From the NCBI RefSeq assembly GCF_000719515.1, contig NZ_JOGR01000003.1:62001-126000 (forward strand): 64,000 nt of DNA. Direction: 5' to 3'. The stretch comes from Glycomyces sp. NRRL B-16210. GTDB lineage: Bacteria > Actinomycetota > Actinomycetes > Mycobacteriales > Micromonosporaceae. Made by a program: the position numbers and the translations under genes. Position 1 is the stretch's first letter; each line of letters begins with the position of its first letter. Below the pieces are notes generated by a model. The model was given only the letters and a program-made list of their open reading frames with translations, was not told the origin of the DNA and did no database searches. Of this stretch, positions 43,201 through 51,439 are shown piece by piece.

Positions 43201-43341
43201 GCCCGGGCGCTCGTGGCCGACACCGCGAACCGCATGGCCGGGCCGGTCTTCGAGGTCCGCAACACCAGCAAGTGCGACACCTGCTCGGTCAAGCACTGCT
43301 GCCCCATCGCCGAGGAAGGGCGGCAGGTGACCGATGAGTAG
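40249..43341 (+). CDS. adnA: AdnA-type helicase-nuclease subunit with iron-sulfur nuclease
   Basis: Subunit of the mycobacterial-type AdnAB motor that resects double-strand DNA ends. The 1030-residue protein has a UvrD-like motor: Walker A GGPATGKT (39-46); Walker B is VFVDDLQD, with Asp where the catalytic Glu (DExQD) is normal. That fits the known weak motor of AdnA. The C-terminal RecB-type nuclease has GQIDRLERDG and VVDLKTGK. Four cysteines (C786, C1009, C1012, C1018) form the expected 4Fe-4S staple. GTG 40249 is the chosen start; a longer frame to 39910 overlaps the divergent gene. It overlaps adnB by 8 bases. Confidence 0.9.
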   Translation: MSDLRFAFTDPPAAEAAFGLDAAQRAVVAHASGPLLARGGPATGKTEALIRAASAKVAAGADPSSLLVFGLRRQDTAYLRARLNAATAPFSAAEVGVFTFPAFAFALLRSAAAVSGRDEPRLLTGPEADAMIRSMLEGEDFGWPEGFEEAVPTYAFAQQLRDLVLRCGERGLDAPSLARLGVEHDRPEWAAAARFYDRYVTTLAVQSMSSALYDSAEIVRAAAAALRSNPDLFPRPAWVFVDDLQDATPAHLRLLELLAGDGGNLVATGSPDAAVFGYQGGDPESIRDFPYRFTGAGGVEAPVVRLDDTHTVALAPLEATSVLSRRLRGSDRDRKRGTAVEEAGRVDVVYLPSPTREAVYIADIARRSHLLDGVAYGDMAVVVKSAAAIPHLRRAMQHAGVPTRQAADDVPLPAHPTVRDLLRVVLVGRHPERLDETTAAGLLHSQFGRADPFAERRLRQELRRIAVAADDFSPGSDLIVEALADPGRIADLPEEEWAEPARRLDALFAAARGSGGITETLWAVWEASALAERLQRRALSSDRRAQRADAELDAVIALFDLAADYERKQPGAGAEVFCEHVLHQQLPGDFLSARAELGDAVTLATAHAAHGRQWAFTVVAGAQEGVWPNLRPRGSLLGAEALVDVLDGRADVDQVAQLLDEERRLFYNACTRARVRLLVTAVDSDDAQPSRFCGELGVEPVTAPRRGRPLSLASLTARLREAVVDSGHAERDAAAAGLRRLTEQGVPGADPARWWGLAEISDERALALAGETIRISPSQVETTQQCGLRWVLESHGADSGDLLPRHLGTLLHAAAEAVTVDPSADPAAVMEQVVGEHFDRLPFEAPWHAEQQRRRVAGAVERFARWLAANRRELIGAERSFRVKLEVGPPGVEVVMSGQIDRLERDGDGRLYVVDLKTGKNAPSSGEVQANPQLGAYQLAVAEGAFAEGAEPGGAELVYPNVENKTSVRAVAQGPLGESENPNWARALVADTANRMAGPVFEVRNTSKCDTCSVKHCCPIAEEGRQVTDE

Positions 43342-46300
43342 GCACTTCGGCGCGACCGGGCTCGCGAACCGGCTCGGGCAGCCCTCCCCCACCGAGGAGC
43401 AGCGGCGGGTCATCGAGGCCCCGGCCGCGCCGATGCTCGTCATCGCCGGCGCCGGCTCGGGCAAGACCACCACGATGGCCGACCGGGTCGTGTGGCTCAT
43501 CGCCAACCGCATCGCCCGGCCCGAGCACATCCTCGGCCTGACGTTCACGCGCAAGGCCGCCGCCGAACTCGCCGCGAGGGTGCGCGACAAGCTCCGCCGC
43601 CTCACCGAGTCGGTGCCCGACCTGTCCGAGCTGCACGGGGAACCGACCGTGTCCACGTACAACGCGTACGCCGGAGGCCTGGTCGGCGAGCACGGCCTGC
43701 GCATCGGCATCGAGCCGGGCACGCGCGTCATCACCGACACCGGGCGGTGGCAGCTCGCACGGGACCTGGTGTGCGCGTGGGACGGCGAGATGAGCGAGTT
43801 CGACGTCAGCGTCGACCGCGTGACCGAACTCGTGCTGCAACTGGCCGAGCAGCTCGCCGAGCACCTGCAAGACGGCGCCGACCTGCGCCGCTTCGACCGC
43901 GACCTGTACGAACTGCTCGAAGAGCGGCAGTCGGCGCGGCTCAACGACGAGTTCCGGGGCCTGATGTCGCTGCGGCGCAAACGCGAGCAGCTCCTGCCGC
44001 TGGTCGAGTCCTGGGACCAGAGGAAACGCGAACTCGGCGTCATGGACTTCGCCGACCAGCTCTCGCTGGCCGCGCAGCTCGTGGCCGGAGCGCCCGAGAT
44101 CGTCAGGACCGAACGCGAACGCTGGAAGGTCGTGCTCCTCGACGAGTACCAGGACACCTCGTTCTCGCAGGTCGCGCTCCTGCGGGACCTGTTCGGCGGC
44201 GGGCACCCGGTGACGGCGGTGGGCGACCCGAACCAGTCGATCTACTCCTGGCGCGGCGCCTCGGCCGGGACGCTGCAACGCTTCCCGAGCGACTTCCCCG
44301 CCGAGAACGGGCCCGCGAAGGTCGCGTACCTGACCAAGTCCTGGCGCAACCGCGAAGCGATCCTCGAAGTGGCGAACGCCGTCTCCGAACCGCTGCGCGC
44401 GCAGACCGTCCCGCCGCTCACCGTCGGCGCGAAATTCGACGACGAGCACGGCAAGGGCCTGGTCGAGGCGGCCATGCACCTCACCGCCGCCGACGAGGCC
44501 GAATGGATCGCCTCCCGACTCGTCGGCACCTGGCGGCCCGACGCGGACGAGACCGCCGCGGTCCTCATCCGCAAGCGCCGCCAGATCCCGGCGCTGCACC
44601 GGGCGCTGACGAACGCGGGCCTGCCCGTGCAGGTCGTCGGCTCGCTCGGGCTCCTGTACTACCCCGAGGTCGCCGAGACCGTCGCGATGCTGCGGGCCGC
44701 CGCCGACCCCACCAACGGGCCCTCGCTCATGCGGCTGCTGGCCGGGAACCGGTGGCGGATCGGGCCGAGGGACATCGCCGCGCTGTGGGCGAGGGCGCGG
44801 GAACTGGCGCCGGACTCGCGCGGGTTCGAACCGGACGCGGGCGTCGAGGCCGAGGCCTCGCTGGCGGACGCGCTGGCCGACCCCGGTGCGGCCGAGCATT
44901 ACTCGACCCTCGGGTACCTGCGGTTCGCGCAGCTCCACGAGGAGCTGAGCTGGATCAGGAGCCGACTGGGCCAGAGCCTCCCGGACGTCGTCGGCGACGT
45001 GATCGCCCACAGCGGCCTGGACGTGGAGGTGATGCTGCACCACGGCGACCTGTCGAACCTGGACGAGTTCACCGACATCGCCGCCTCCTACGAGAACGAC
45101 ACGAGCGGCGCGAGCGTCCCCGGGTTCCTCTCCTATCTGGAGTCGGCGGCGAAACGCGAGCGGGGCCTGGTCGTGGAGGGCGCGAACCCGGCCGGCGGGG
45201 TGGTGCAGCTGATGACCGTGCACGCCGCCAAGGGCCTGGAGTGGGACGTCGTGGCGGTGCCGGGGCTGTGCGAGGGCATCCTGCCGACCTCGGTGAAGCG
45301 CGACTCGACGTGGGTGAGCGACGCGGCGCGGCTGCCGTACGGGCTGCGGGGCGACGCCGAGAACCTGCCGGTGCTCTACCTCGACGAGGCGCACACGCCC
45401 TCGGAGGTGAAGAAGGCCGTGGCGGCGTTCAAGTCCGACGACCGCGCGGCCCGGCTCGATGAGGAACGCAGACTCGCCTATGTGGCGCTGACGCGCGCGC
45501 GGCGGGCGCTGCTGGCGAGCGGGTACTGGTGGGACGCCGAGGCGCGGTCCTCGCGCAAGCCCGCGCCGTTCCTGGAAGAGGCGTGCGGAGCCGAGGCGCA
45601 CGTGCCGGTCTGGGCCGACTCGGGCCCGTCGAACCCGCTCGAAGACCAGGCGCGGACCGCGCAGTGGCCGAGCAAGGCCCCGCTCGGCTCGCGTCAGGCG
45701 GCGTTCGCCGAGGCGGCGGACCTGGTGCTCACGGCGGCGGCGCCCGACGAGGAGGGACCGCAGGCGCGGGCCTGGCGCGAAGAGGCCGAACTGCTGCTGG
45801 CCGAACGCGACGAACGCGAAGCGGGCATCGTGCGGCTGCCGCGGCCCGAAAGGCTGTCGACCTCGCAGCTCATGGCGATGCGGGCCGACGAGGAGGGCTT
45901 CGCGGCCGAGCGGCGGCGCCCGATGCCGGTCCCGCCGCGACCGGCGACCCAGCGGGGCACTGAGTTCCACGCGTGGGTCGAGGAGTTCTTCGGCGGCGGC
46001 AGCCTGTTCGATCCCCTGGAACTGCCGGGGGCGGCCGACCCCACGCCGGAGCAGGCGGACCTGGAGGGGCTCAAGCGGGCCTTCCGCGAGTCGGCGTGGG
46101 CGGGGCGCGCCATCGCGGCGCAGGAGGTGCCGTTCGTCGTGGAGTACGAGGGCACGGTGGTGCGCGGGCGCATCGACGCGGTGTTCCACCGAGACGGCGG
46201 CGGGTACGACATCGTCGACTGGAAGACCGGGCGCCCGCCGCAGGGCGAGGACGCGCGGCACGCCGCGTTGCAGCTCAAGGTGTACCGGAGGGCCTGGGCG

Positions 46301-46387
46301 AGGCTCAAGGGGATCGAGGAGTCCGAAGTCCGGGCGGCGTTCCACTACATCACGCCGGACGAGACCTGGTGGCCCGAGATGGATTAG
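43334..46387 (+). CDS. adnB: AdnB-type helicase-nuclease subunit
   Basis: Second subunit of the AdnAB complex, 1017 residues. The UvrD-like motor is intact: AGAGSGKTTT (Walker A), VVLLDEYQDTS (Walker B), VGDPNQSIYSWRGAS and VQLMTVHAAKGLEWDVV. The C-terminal nuclease carries GRIDAVFHRDGGGYDIVDWKTG. No iron-sulfur cysteine set is seen, unlike AdnA. ATG 43334 overlaps the adnA end by 8 bases, so the two chains are made together. In mycobacteria this subunit supplies the essential motor. Confidence 0.93.
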   Translation: MSRHFGATGLANRLGQPSPTEEQRRVIEAPAAPMLVIAGAGSGKTTTMADRVVWLIANRIARPEHILGLTFTRKAAAELAARVRDKLRRLTESVPDLSELHGEPTVSTYNAYAGGLVGEHGLRIGIEPGTRVITDTGRWQLARDLVCAWDGEMSEFDVSVDRVTELVLQLAEQLAEHLQDGADLRRFDRDLYELLEERQSARLNDEFRGLMSLRRKREQLLPLVESWDQRKRELGVMDFADQLSLAAQLVAGAPEIVRTERERWKVVLLDEYQDTSFSQVALLRDLFGGGHPVTAVGDPNQSIYSWRGASAGTLQRFPSDFPAENGPAKVAYLTKSWRNREAILEVANAVSEPLRAQTVPPLTVGAKFDDEHGKGLVEAAMHLTAADEAEWIASRLVGTWRPDADETAAVLIRKRRQIPALHRALTNAGLPVQVVGSLGLLYYPEVAETVAMLRAAADPTNGPSLMRLLAGNRWRIGPRDIAALWARARELAPDSRGFEPDAGVEAEASLADALADPGAAEHYSTLGYLRFAQLHEELSWIRSRLGQSLPDVVGDVIAHSGLDVEVMLHHGDLSNLDEFTDIAASYENDTSGASVPGFLSYLESAAKRERGLVVEGANPAGGVVQLMTVHAAKGLEWDVVAVPGLCEGILPTSVKRDSTWVSDAARLPYGLRGDAENLPVLYLDEAHTPSEVKKAVAAFKSDDRAARLDEERRLAYVALTRARRALLASGYWWDAEARSSRKPAPFLEEACGAEAHVPVWADSGPSNPLEDQARTAQWPSKAPLGSRQAAFAEAADLVLTAAAPDEEGPQARAWREEAELLLAERDEREAGIVRLPRPERLSTSQLMAMRADEEGFAAERRRPMPVPPRPATQRGTEFHAWVEEFFGGGSLFDPLELPGAADPTPEQADLEGLKRAFRESAWAGRAIAAQEVPFVVEYEGTVVRGRIDAVFHRDGGGYDIVDWKTGRPPQGEDARHAALQLKVYRRAWARLKGIEESEVRAAFHYITPDETWWPEMD

Positions 46388-46536
46388 CACATCGGCCGCG
46401 TGTCGTTCGAAACGAAGTCGCCGACGATTTGCCGGGCGCTGCTATCGTGGCGTTCACTCCTCAACGGCCGGGCCCATCCGGCCTTCGACCCCACACCGTA
46501 AGGGTCGCAACCGAATTCCCCATTTGATTGGAACTC

Positions 46537-47016
46537 ATGAGCATTAGCATCAAGTCCCACGCCGCCCGTCGCGCCTCCGCCGTCGCCGGCGGCGCCTTCG
46601 CTCTCGCACTGGCGCTGGCCGCCTGCGGCGGCGGCAACGACTCGCCCGAAGGCGCTGTCGAGGGCTTCCTCGACGGCGGCGCCGAGGACCTCGTCAACGC
46701 CCTCCTCGAAGGCGACGTCGACGGCGCGACCAGCGCCGCCGAGAGCCACCTCTGCGCCGAGGACGTCGACAGCGTCAAGGAGGCGGCGGAAGGGTTCGCG
46801 GGCCTTTCGGAGGAAGAGCGCGACCAGGCCCTGGACATGGCCGGCGACGACGTGCTCAGCGGCGTCAAGGACCTCTCCTACGAGATCGGCGAGGTCAACG
46901 AGGACGGCGACACCGCCACCGTCGAGGTCTCGATCACCGTGAACGACGAGACCACCGAGCAGACCGTCGACCTCGTCAAGGAAGACGACGAGTGGAAGCT
47001 CTGCCAGTTCTTCTAG
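46537..47016 (+). CDS. Small lipoprotein, DUF4878-like
   Basis: A 159-residue exported protein. The signal peptide ends LALAAC, a good lipobox, followed by GGGNDSPEGAV. The mature part resembles DUF4878-type lipoproteins: a helix that begins SPEGAVEGFLDG and a C-terminal strand pair ending DDEWKLC. Two more cysteines (in ESHLC and WKLC) could form a disulfide. ATG 46537 is preferred to TTG 46528. Function unknown; it is a single gene with its own terminator. Confidence 0.8.
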   Translation: MSISIKSHAARRASAVAGGAFALALALAACGGGNDSPEGAVEGFLDGGAEDLVNALLEGDVDGATSAAESHLCAEDVDSVKEAAEGFAGLSEEERDQALDMAGDDVLSGVKDLSYEIGEVNEDGDTATVEVSITVNDETTEQTVDLVKEDDEWKLCQFF

Positions 47017-47030
47017 GCCGAGAGCAAGGG

Positions 47031-47057
47031 GGCCCGGCGAGCTGTGCTCGCCGGGCC
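47031..47057 (+). terminator. Terminator after the small lipoprotein gene
   Basis: A perfect 12-bp stem (GGCCCGGCGAGC/GCTCGCCGGGCC) with a 3-base loop lies 15 bases past the stop, followed by TTCGCGTGTT. Confidence 0.75.
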
Positions 47058-47095
47058 TTCGCGTGTTCCAGTGATGCCGGCGACCGCGGTCGCGA

Positions 47096-47482
47096 TCAGT
47101 CGGCCAGCAGCGTGAGCAGCTGTTCCGCGATATCGCCGACTTCGGCGAGGTCCCCGGAGGCCACCGCGACGACCAGATCGTAGGCCTTGTCCTCGATAGA
47201 GTCCGGAGCCGCCAGTTGAAGGCCGTTGACTTCCAAGAATGTCGCGGCGGCAAGAAAACCGAGGCGTTTGTTCCCGTCGATGAGCGGATGGTTCGAGACG
47301 ATCGAATGCAGCAACGCCGCCGCCTTCTCCGGAATCGACTCGTACGCCTCGGTTCCGAATACGCTCGTCCGCGGCCGGGCAGCGGCCGACTCCAGGAGCC
47401 CGAAGTCGCGGATGCGGACGGACGGCCCCGCCGCGATCGACGCGAGCTCGACCGATTCTTCGGTCGAAAGGTAGCGGGGCAC
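47096..47482 (-). CDS. doc: Doc-type toxin (Fic fold)
   Basis: Predicted toxin of 128 residues, Doc-sized. The Fic/Doc active-site loop is HPLIDGNKRLGF (H65 to F76). In Doc proteins this loop phosphorylates EF-Tu. The start is GTG 47482, overlapping the antitoxin stop by one base (TAGTG); an upstream frame to 47575 is antitoxin shadow. Pairing with a ribbon-helix-helix antitoxin and not a Phd protein is less usual. Confidence 0.9.
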   Translation of the reverse strand: MPRYLSTEESVELASIAAGPSVRIRDFGLLESAAARPRTSVFGTEAYESIPEKAAALLHSIVSNHPLIDGNKRLGFLAAATFLEVNGLQLAAPDSIEDKAYDLVVAVASGDLAEVGDIAEQLLTLLAD

Positions 47483-47682
47483 TATTCGCCCAACCGCGTC
47501 AGCAGCCTGGCGTGTCGCTTCGCGATGCCTTCGGCCACTGAGCGCACATGGTCGCGGTTCTGCCGCTCGATCCACTCGGTGATCGCCGATTCCGCGGCGC
47601 CGTTCATCGACAGGCCGGCTTCAGCGGCGGCATCGCGGAACTTGCTCTCGACCTCTTCGGGAAGTCGCAGGGTCATCGCCAT
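47482..47682 (-). CDS. Ribbon-helix-helix antitoxin of the Doc toxin
   Basis: A 66-residue protein, MAMTLRLPEEVESKF then GLSMNGAAESAITEWIE, an Arc/MetJ-type DNA-binding fold that should repress its own operon, with a short basic tail to hold the toxin. ATG 47682 has GAGG eight bases upstream; GTG 47685 adds one residue. Its stop overlaps the doc start. Confidence 0.85.
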   Translation of the reverse strand: MAMTLRLPEEVESKFRDAAAEAGLSMNGAAESAITEWIERQNRDHVRSVAEGIAKRHARLLTRLGE

Positions 47683-47843
47683 CACGGCACCTCGATTCTG
47701 GTGTCATAAATGATACCGCTTAAGCAACCATTTCCCCGGCCACGACCATGCGCCGCCGGTACGGCGCGGCCGTTCGCACCGCGGGCCGACCGGACCCGCC
47801 GCAGGTCGATTCGCATTGCGCGGGTCATCGGGTCCAGAACACG

Positions 47844-47878
47844 CAGGGGCCCGGCGAGTTTCGCTCGCCGGGCCCCTG
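47844..47878 (-). terminator. Terminator after ileS
   Basis: A perfect 15-bp stem (47844-47858 with 47864-47878) and 5-base loop starts 14 bases past the ileS stop. Its core GGCCCGGCGAG is the same as in the terminator at 47031-47057. Confidence 0.8.
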
Positions 47879-47891
47879 TCTCGCGTTCGCT

Positions 47892-50800
47892 CTAGCGCTT
47901 GGCGACCGCTGCTCGCACCGTGTCCTCCCCGGCCTCGCCGGCGGTGGCGTCTTCAGGGAGGTCCCCGAAGGTCAGTTCCACTGCCAGGGTCTCGGCCTGG
48001 ACGAAGTCGCGGTGGGTCTCGATCGCGGCCTGGACCTGGTCGGCGGCGTCCAGCACCACCGACACGCGGTCGGTGACATCCAGGTCGGCGTCCTTGCGGG
48101 CCTGCTGGACCACCCGGACCACGTCGCGGGCCAGGCCCTCGGCGGCGAGTTCGGGGGTGACCTCGGTGTCGAGCACCAGGACCCCGCCCTCGTTCGGCAG
48201 CGCCTCGGTGTGCTCGGCGTCGACCGCGACCTGGGTCAGCTCGTACTCGCCGTCCACGAGGACCACGCCTCCGGCGGTGACCGTGCCGTCCTCGACCGAC
48301 CAGTCCCCGGCCTTGACGGCCTTGATGACCCGCTGCACGTCCTTGCCGAGCCGCGGCCCGAGCGCGCGCGGCACGAGCTTGAGGTCCGACCGGCTGTAGG
48401 CGCTCGCGTCCGAGTCGAACACGACCTCCTTGACGTTGAGCTCGTCGCGCAGTAGGTCCGCGAACGGCGCGAGCCGTTCGGCGTGCCCGGTCGCGACGGT
48501 GACCTTCGCCAGCGGCAGGCGCACCCGCAGCTTGCGGGCCTTGCGCATGAACAGGCCGACCGAGGCGATGTCGCGCACCGTGTCCATGGCCTCGACCAGT
48601 GCGGGGTCGGCGGGCAGGTCGGCGGCGTCGGGCCAGTCGGCCAGGTGCACCGAGCGGCCGCCGGTGAGGCCCTTCCAGATGTCCTCGGCGACCATCGGCA
48701 GCAGCGGCGCGGCGACCTCGCAGGCGGTCTTGAGCGCGGTCGCGAGCGTCGCGAACCCGGCCTCGTCGCCCTCCCAGAACCGGTCGCGCGAGCGGCGCAC
48801 GTACCAGTTGGTGAGGCTCTCGAGGTAGGAGCGGAACGCGGCGGCCGCGGCCACCAGGTCGTAGCCGTCCATCGCCGAGGTCATCGTCTCGACCAGTTCG
48901 CGGGTCTTCGCGAGCAGGTACCGGTCGAGCCGGTGCTCGGAGGCCAGCGCCGTCGCGCGGGCCTGCTCGGGGGTCGCCTCGTAGCCGGCGGCCCCGGCGT
49001 AGAGCGTGTAGAAGTACCACACGTTCCACAGCGGCAGGACGATCTGGCGGACCGCGTCGCGGAAGCCGGTCTCGGTGACGGGCATGTCGCCGCCGCGCAG
49101 GACCGGGGAGGAGACGAGGAACCAGCGGACCGCGTCGGAGCCGTAGGCCTCGAAGGATTCCCGCACGTCCGGGTAGTTCTTCAGGGACTTCGACATCTTG
49201 AGGCCGTCGGCGCCCAGGAGGGTGCCGTGGACGACGGCGGTGCGGAACGCGGGCCGGTCGAACAGGGCCGTGGCGAGGACGTGCAGCAGGTAGAACCAGC
49301 CGCGGGTCTGGGCGGTGTACTCGACGATGAAGTCGCCGGGGTAGTGGTGCTCGAACCAGTCGGCGTTCTCGAACGGGTAGTGGACCTGCGCGAACGGCAT
49401 GGAGCCGGATTCGAACCAGCAGTCGAGGACCTCGGGGACGCGGCGCATGACGGACTTGCCGGTGGGGTCGTCCGGGTTGGGCCGCACGAGCTGGTCGATG
49501 CCGGGCCGGTGGAGGTCGGTGACGGGCACGCCGAAGTCGCGTTCGAGGTCGGCGAGGGAGCCGTAGACGTCGACGCGCGGGTGGGCGGGGTCGTCGGAGA
49601 CCCACACGGGGATCGGGGCGCCCCAGAAGCGGTTGCGGCTGATGTTCCAGTCGCGGGCGTTGGCGAGCCACTTGCCGAACTGGCCGTCCTTGACGTGGGA
49701 CGGGGTCCAGTCGATCTCCTGGTTGAGTTCGACCATGCGGTCGCGGAAGCTCGTGACGGCCACGAACCAGGCCGACAGGGCCCGCTGGATGAGCGGGGAG
49801 CCGCAGCGCCAGCAGTGCGGGTAGTTGTGGTTGTAGGTGTCGTGGCGCAGGAGCGCCTGGGTCTCCTTGAGGTCCTTGATGATGAGCTTGTTGGCCTCGA
49901 AGACGTGCACGCCGGCGTAGGGGGGCACCTCGTCGGTGAACTTGCCGGAGTCGTCGACGGGCACGACCGGTTCGATGCCGGCGGCGTCGGTGACGAGCTT
50001 GTCCTCCTCACCGAAGGCGGGGGCGATGTGGACGACGCCGGTGCCGTCGTCGGTGGTGACGTAGTCGGCGGTGAGGACCTGGTGGGCGTTGGTTCGCCCG
50101 GCGAAGAAGTCGAACGGCGGGTGGTAGCGCAGGCCGACGAGGTCGGCGCCCTTGTGGCGGGAGCGGACTTCGGGGGCCTCGCCGAGTTCGCGGGCGTAGG
50201 CGCCGACGCGGGCCTCGGCGAGGAGGTAGCGGCTGCCTTCGGACTCGACCACGACGTAGTCGACGTCGGGGTGGACGGCGGCGGCGAGGTTGGACGGCAG
50301 GGTCCAGGGCGTGGTGGTCCACACCAGGAGTTTGACGCCGTTCAGGGGGCCTTCGTCGACGACGTCGAGGCCGACGGTGACGGCCGGGTCCTGGCGGTCG
50401 CGGTAGGTGTCGTCCATCTTGGTCTCGGTGGCGGCGAGGGGGGTCTCGCAGCGCCAGCAGTACCAGAGCACGCGGTAGCCCTCGTAGATGAGGCCCTTGT
50501 CGTGGAGGGTCTTGAAGGCCCACATGACGCTCTCCATGTAGGAGAGGTCGAGGGTCTTGTAGTCGTTCTCGAAGTCGACCCAGCGGGCCTGGCGGGTGAC
50601 GTAGTCGACCCATTCGCCGGTGAACTGGAGGACGGAGGCCTTGGCGGCGGCGTTGAAGCGGTCGACGCCGTAGGCCTCGATCTCGGCCTTGGACTTGAGG
50701 CCGAGCTCCTGCTCGGTGGTGACCTCGGCGGGCATGCCGTGGGTGTCCCAGCCGAAGCGGCGTTCGACGCGGCGCCCGCGCATGGTCTGGTAGCGGGGGA

Positions 50801-51035
50801 CGATGTCCTTGACGTACCCGGTGAGGAGGTGCCCGTAGTGGGGCAGGCCGTTGGCGAAGGGCGGGCCGTCGTAGAAGACGAACTCGTTGTCGCCGTCCTC
50901 GCCGGCGGGGCGGGCCTCGATGGAGGCCTGGAAGGTGTCGTCCTTGGTCCAGAAGTCGAGCACGCGCCGCTCGACCTCCGGGAGGTTCGGGCTCGCGCTT
51001 ACGCCCCGGTCGGGGTCGTCGAGTGGATAGGCCAT
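47892..51035 (-). CDS. ileS: Isoleucyl-tRNA synthetase, eukaryote-like type
   Basis: Charges tRNA-Ile. The 1047-residue protein belongs to the longer IleRS2-type form: its HIGH site is PHYGH (65-69) within GLPHYGHLLTGYVKD, and KMSKS is at 613-617. The editing domain (LVWTTTPWTLPSN, GTGVVHIAPAFGEED) is intact. IleRS2-type enzymes are often less sensitive to mupirocin; that cannot be judged here. It is preceded by a T-box leader at 51060-51260 and followed by a strong hairpin. Confidence 0.97.
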   Translation of the reverse strand: MAYPLDDPDRGVSASPNLPEVERRVLDFWTKDDTFQASIEARPAGEDGDNEFVFYDGPPFANGLPHYGHLLTGYVKDIVPRYQTMRGRRVERRFGWDTHGMPAEVTTEQELGLKSKAEIEAYGVDRFNAAAKASVLQFTGEWVDYVTRQARWVDFENDYKTLDLSYMESVMWAFKTLHDKGLIYEGYRVLWYCWRCETPLAATETKMDDTYRDRQDPAVTVGLDVVDEGPLNGVKLLVWTTTPWTLPSNLAAAVHPDVDYVVVESEGSRYLLAEARVGAYARELGEAPEVRSRHKGADLVGLRYHPPFDFFAGRTNAHQVLTADYVTTDDGTGVVHIAPAFGEEDKLVTDAAGIEPVVPVDDSGKFTDEVPPYAGVHVFEANKLIIKDLKETQALLRHDTYNHNYPHCWRCGSPLIQRALSAWFVAVTSFRDRMVELNQEIDWTPSHVKDGQFGKWLANARDWNISRNRFWGAPIPVWVSDDPAHPRVDVYGSLADLERDFGVPVTDLHRPGIDQLVRPNPDDPTGKSVMRRVPEVLDCWFESGSMPFAQVHYPFENADWFEHHYPGDFIVEYTAQTRGWFYLLHVLATALFDRPAFRTAVVHGTLLGADGLKMSKSLKNYPDVRESFEAYGSDAVRWFLVSSPVLRGGDMPVTETGFRDAVRQIVLPLWNVWYFYTLYAGAAGYEATPEQARATALASEHRLDRYLLAKTRELVETMTSAMDGYDLVAAAAAFRSYLESLTNWYVRRSRDRFWEGDEAGFATLATALKTACEVAAPLLPMVAEDIWKGLTGGRSVHLADWPDAADLPADPALVEAMDTVRDIASVGLFMRKARKLRVRLPLAKVTVATGHAERLAPFADLLRDELNVKEVVFDSDASAYSRSDLKLVPRALGPRLGKDVQRVIKAVKAGDWSVEDGTVTAGGVVLVDGEYELTQVAVDAEHTEALPNEGGVLVLDTEVTPELAAEGLARDVVRVVQQARKDADLDVTDRVSVVLDAADQVQAAIETHRDFVQAETLAVELTFGDLPEDATAGEAGEDTVRAAVAKR

Positions 51036-51059
51036 GGGACCGGTGTCTCCTCACACACA

Positions 51060-51260
51060 CCTGCGGACTTCGGTGTGCGAGGACGAGCCGTGCCTCCCGG
51101 TTCCGGAGGGTGGGCCCGCGGTACCACCTCGCTTGGCGCATCGGTCGCGCCCGCTTGATTCGGCGGCGGTGACGGGCCGCGTCCGTCCGGTTCTAATGGG
51201 GTCTGAACTTCTGGTGAAGTCCGGGCCCGTTCTTCCGGAAGCTCGCCGGTGATGGCCGGG
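51060..51260 (-). ncRNA. T-box riboswitch of ileS, isoleucine (ATC) specifier
   Basis: On the minus strand, GAGGTGGTACCGCGG (about 51117-51131) is the conserved T-box that pairs with the tRNA acceptor end. Upstream, GGCCATCACCGG presents ATC (51251-51253), an isoleucine codon, as specifier. Downstream CCACCCTCCGG and GGAGGCACGG could form the sequestering stem, with no T-tract terminator. This fits the translational T-boxes of actinobacterial ileS, where uncharged tRNA-Ile frees the ribosome-binding site. Confidence 0.9.
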
Positions 51261-51278
51261 TCGACGCTGTTGCACGCA

Positions 51279-51284
51279 AGTGTA
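51279..51284 (-). promoter_or_regulatory. -10 box for the ileS T-box transcript
   Basis: Minus-strand TACACT fits TANNNT and would start transcription near 51272, just upstream of the T-box stem I. No good -35 is visible. Confidence 0.45.
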
Positions 51285-51356
51285 GCGCTCGCGCCCGGGG
51301 CGGGCGCGAGCGAATTGCCGCGCGCGCACCCCTATCGGTCCCACTGGTCGGACGGG

Positions 51357-51362
51357 TAGTAT
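51357..51362 (+). promoter_or_regulatory. -10 box for trpL-trpEG
   Basis: TAGTAT lies 7 bases before the GTG of the trp leader peptide, so the transcript would start at or next to that codon. The -35 region is not convincing. Confidence 0.5.
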
Positions 51363-51369
51363 CTGGCCT

Positions 51370-51408
51370 GTGAGAATCCACGCACGCAACTGGTGGTGGC
51401 GCTGCTGA
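51370..51408 (+). CDS. trpL: trp leader peptide
   Basis: A 12-codon frame starting GTG and reading M-R-I-H-A-R-N-W-W-W-R-C-stop. Three consecutive Trp codons just before the stop are the mark of a transcription-attenuation leader: ribosome stalling at them under Trp shortage frees the downstream RNA to form an antiterminator. The peptide is probably translated from a leaderless end, since TAGTAT is 7 bases upstream. Homologous leaders precede trpE in Streptomyces and Corynebacterium. Confidence 0.88.
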   Translation: MRIHARNWWWRC

Positions 51409-51439
51409 GGCGGCGTCCCTGCTTTTGCGTGCAGAAGGC

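Noticed and set aside
46505..46536. GCAAC near 46508 as another ECF -35 upstream of the small lipoprotein
   Set aside because: No CGTC-type -10 at the required 18-base distance.
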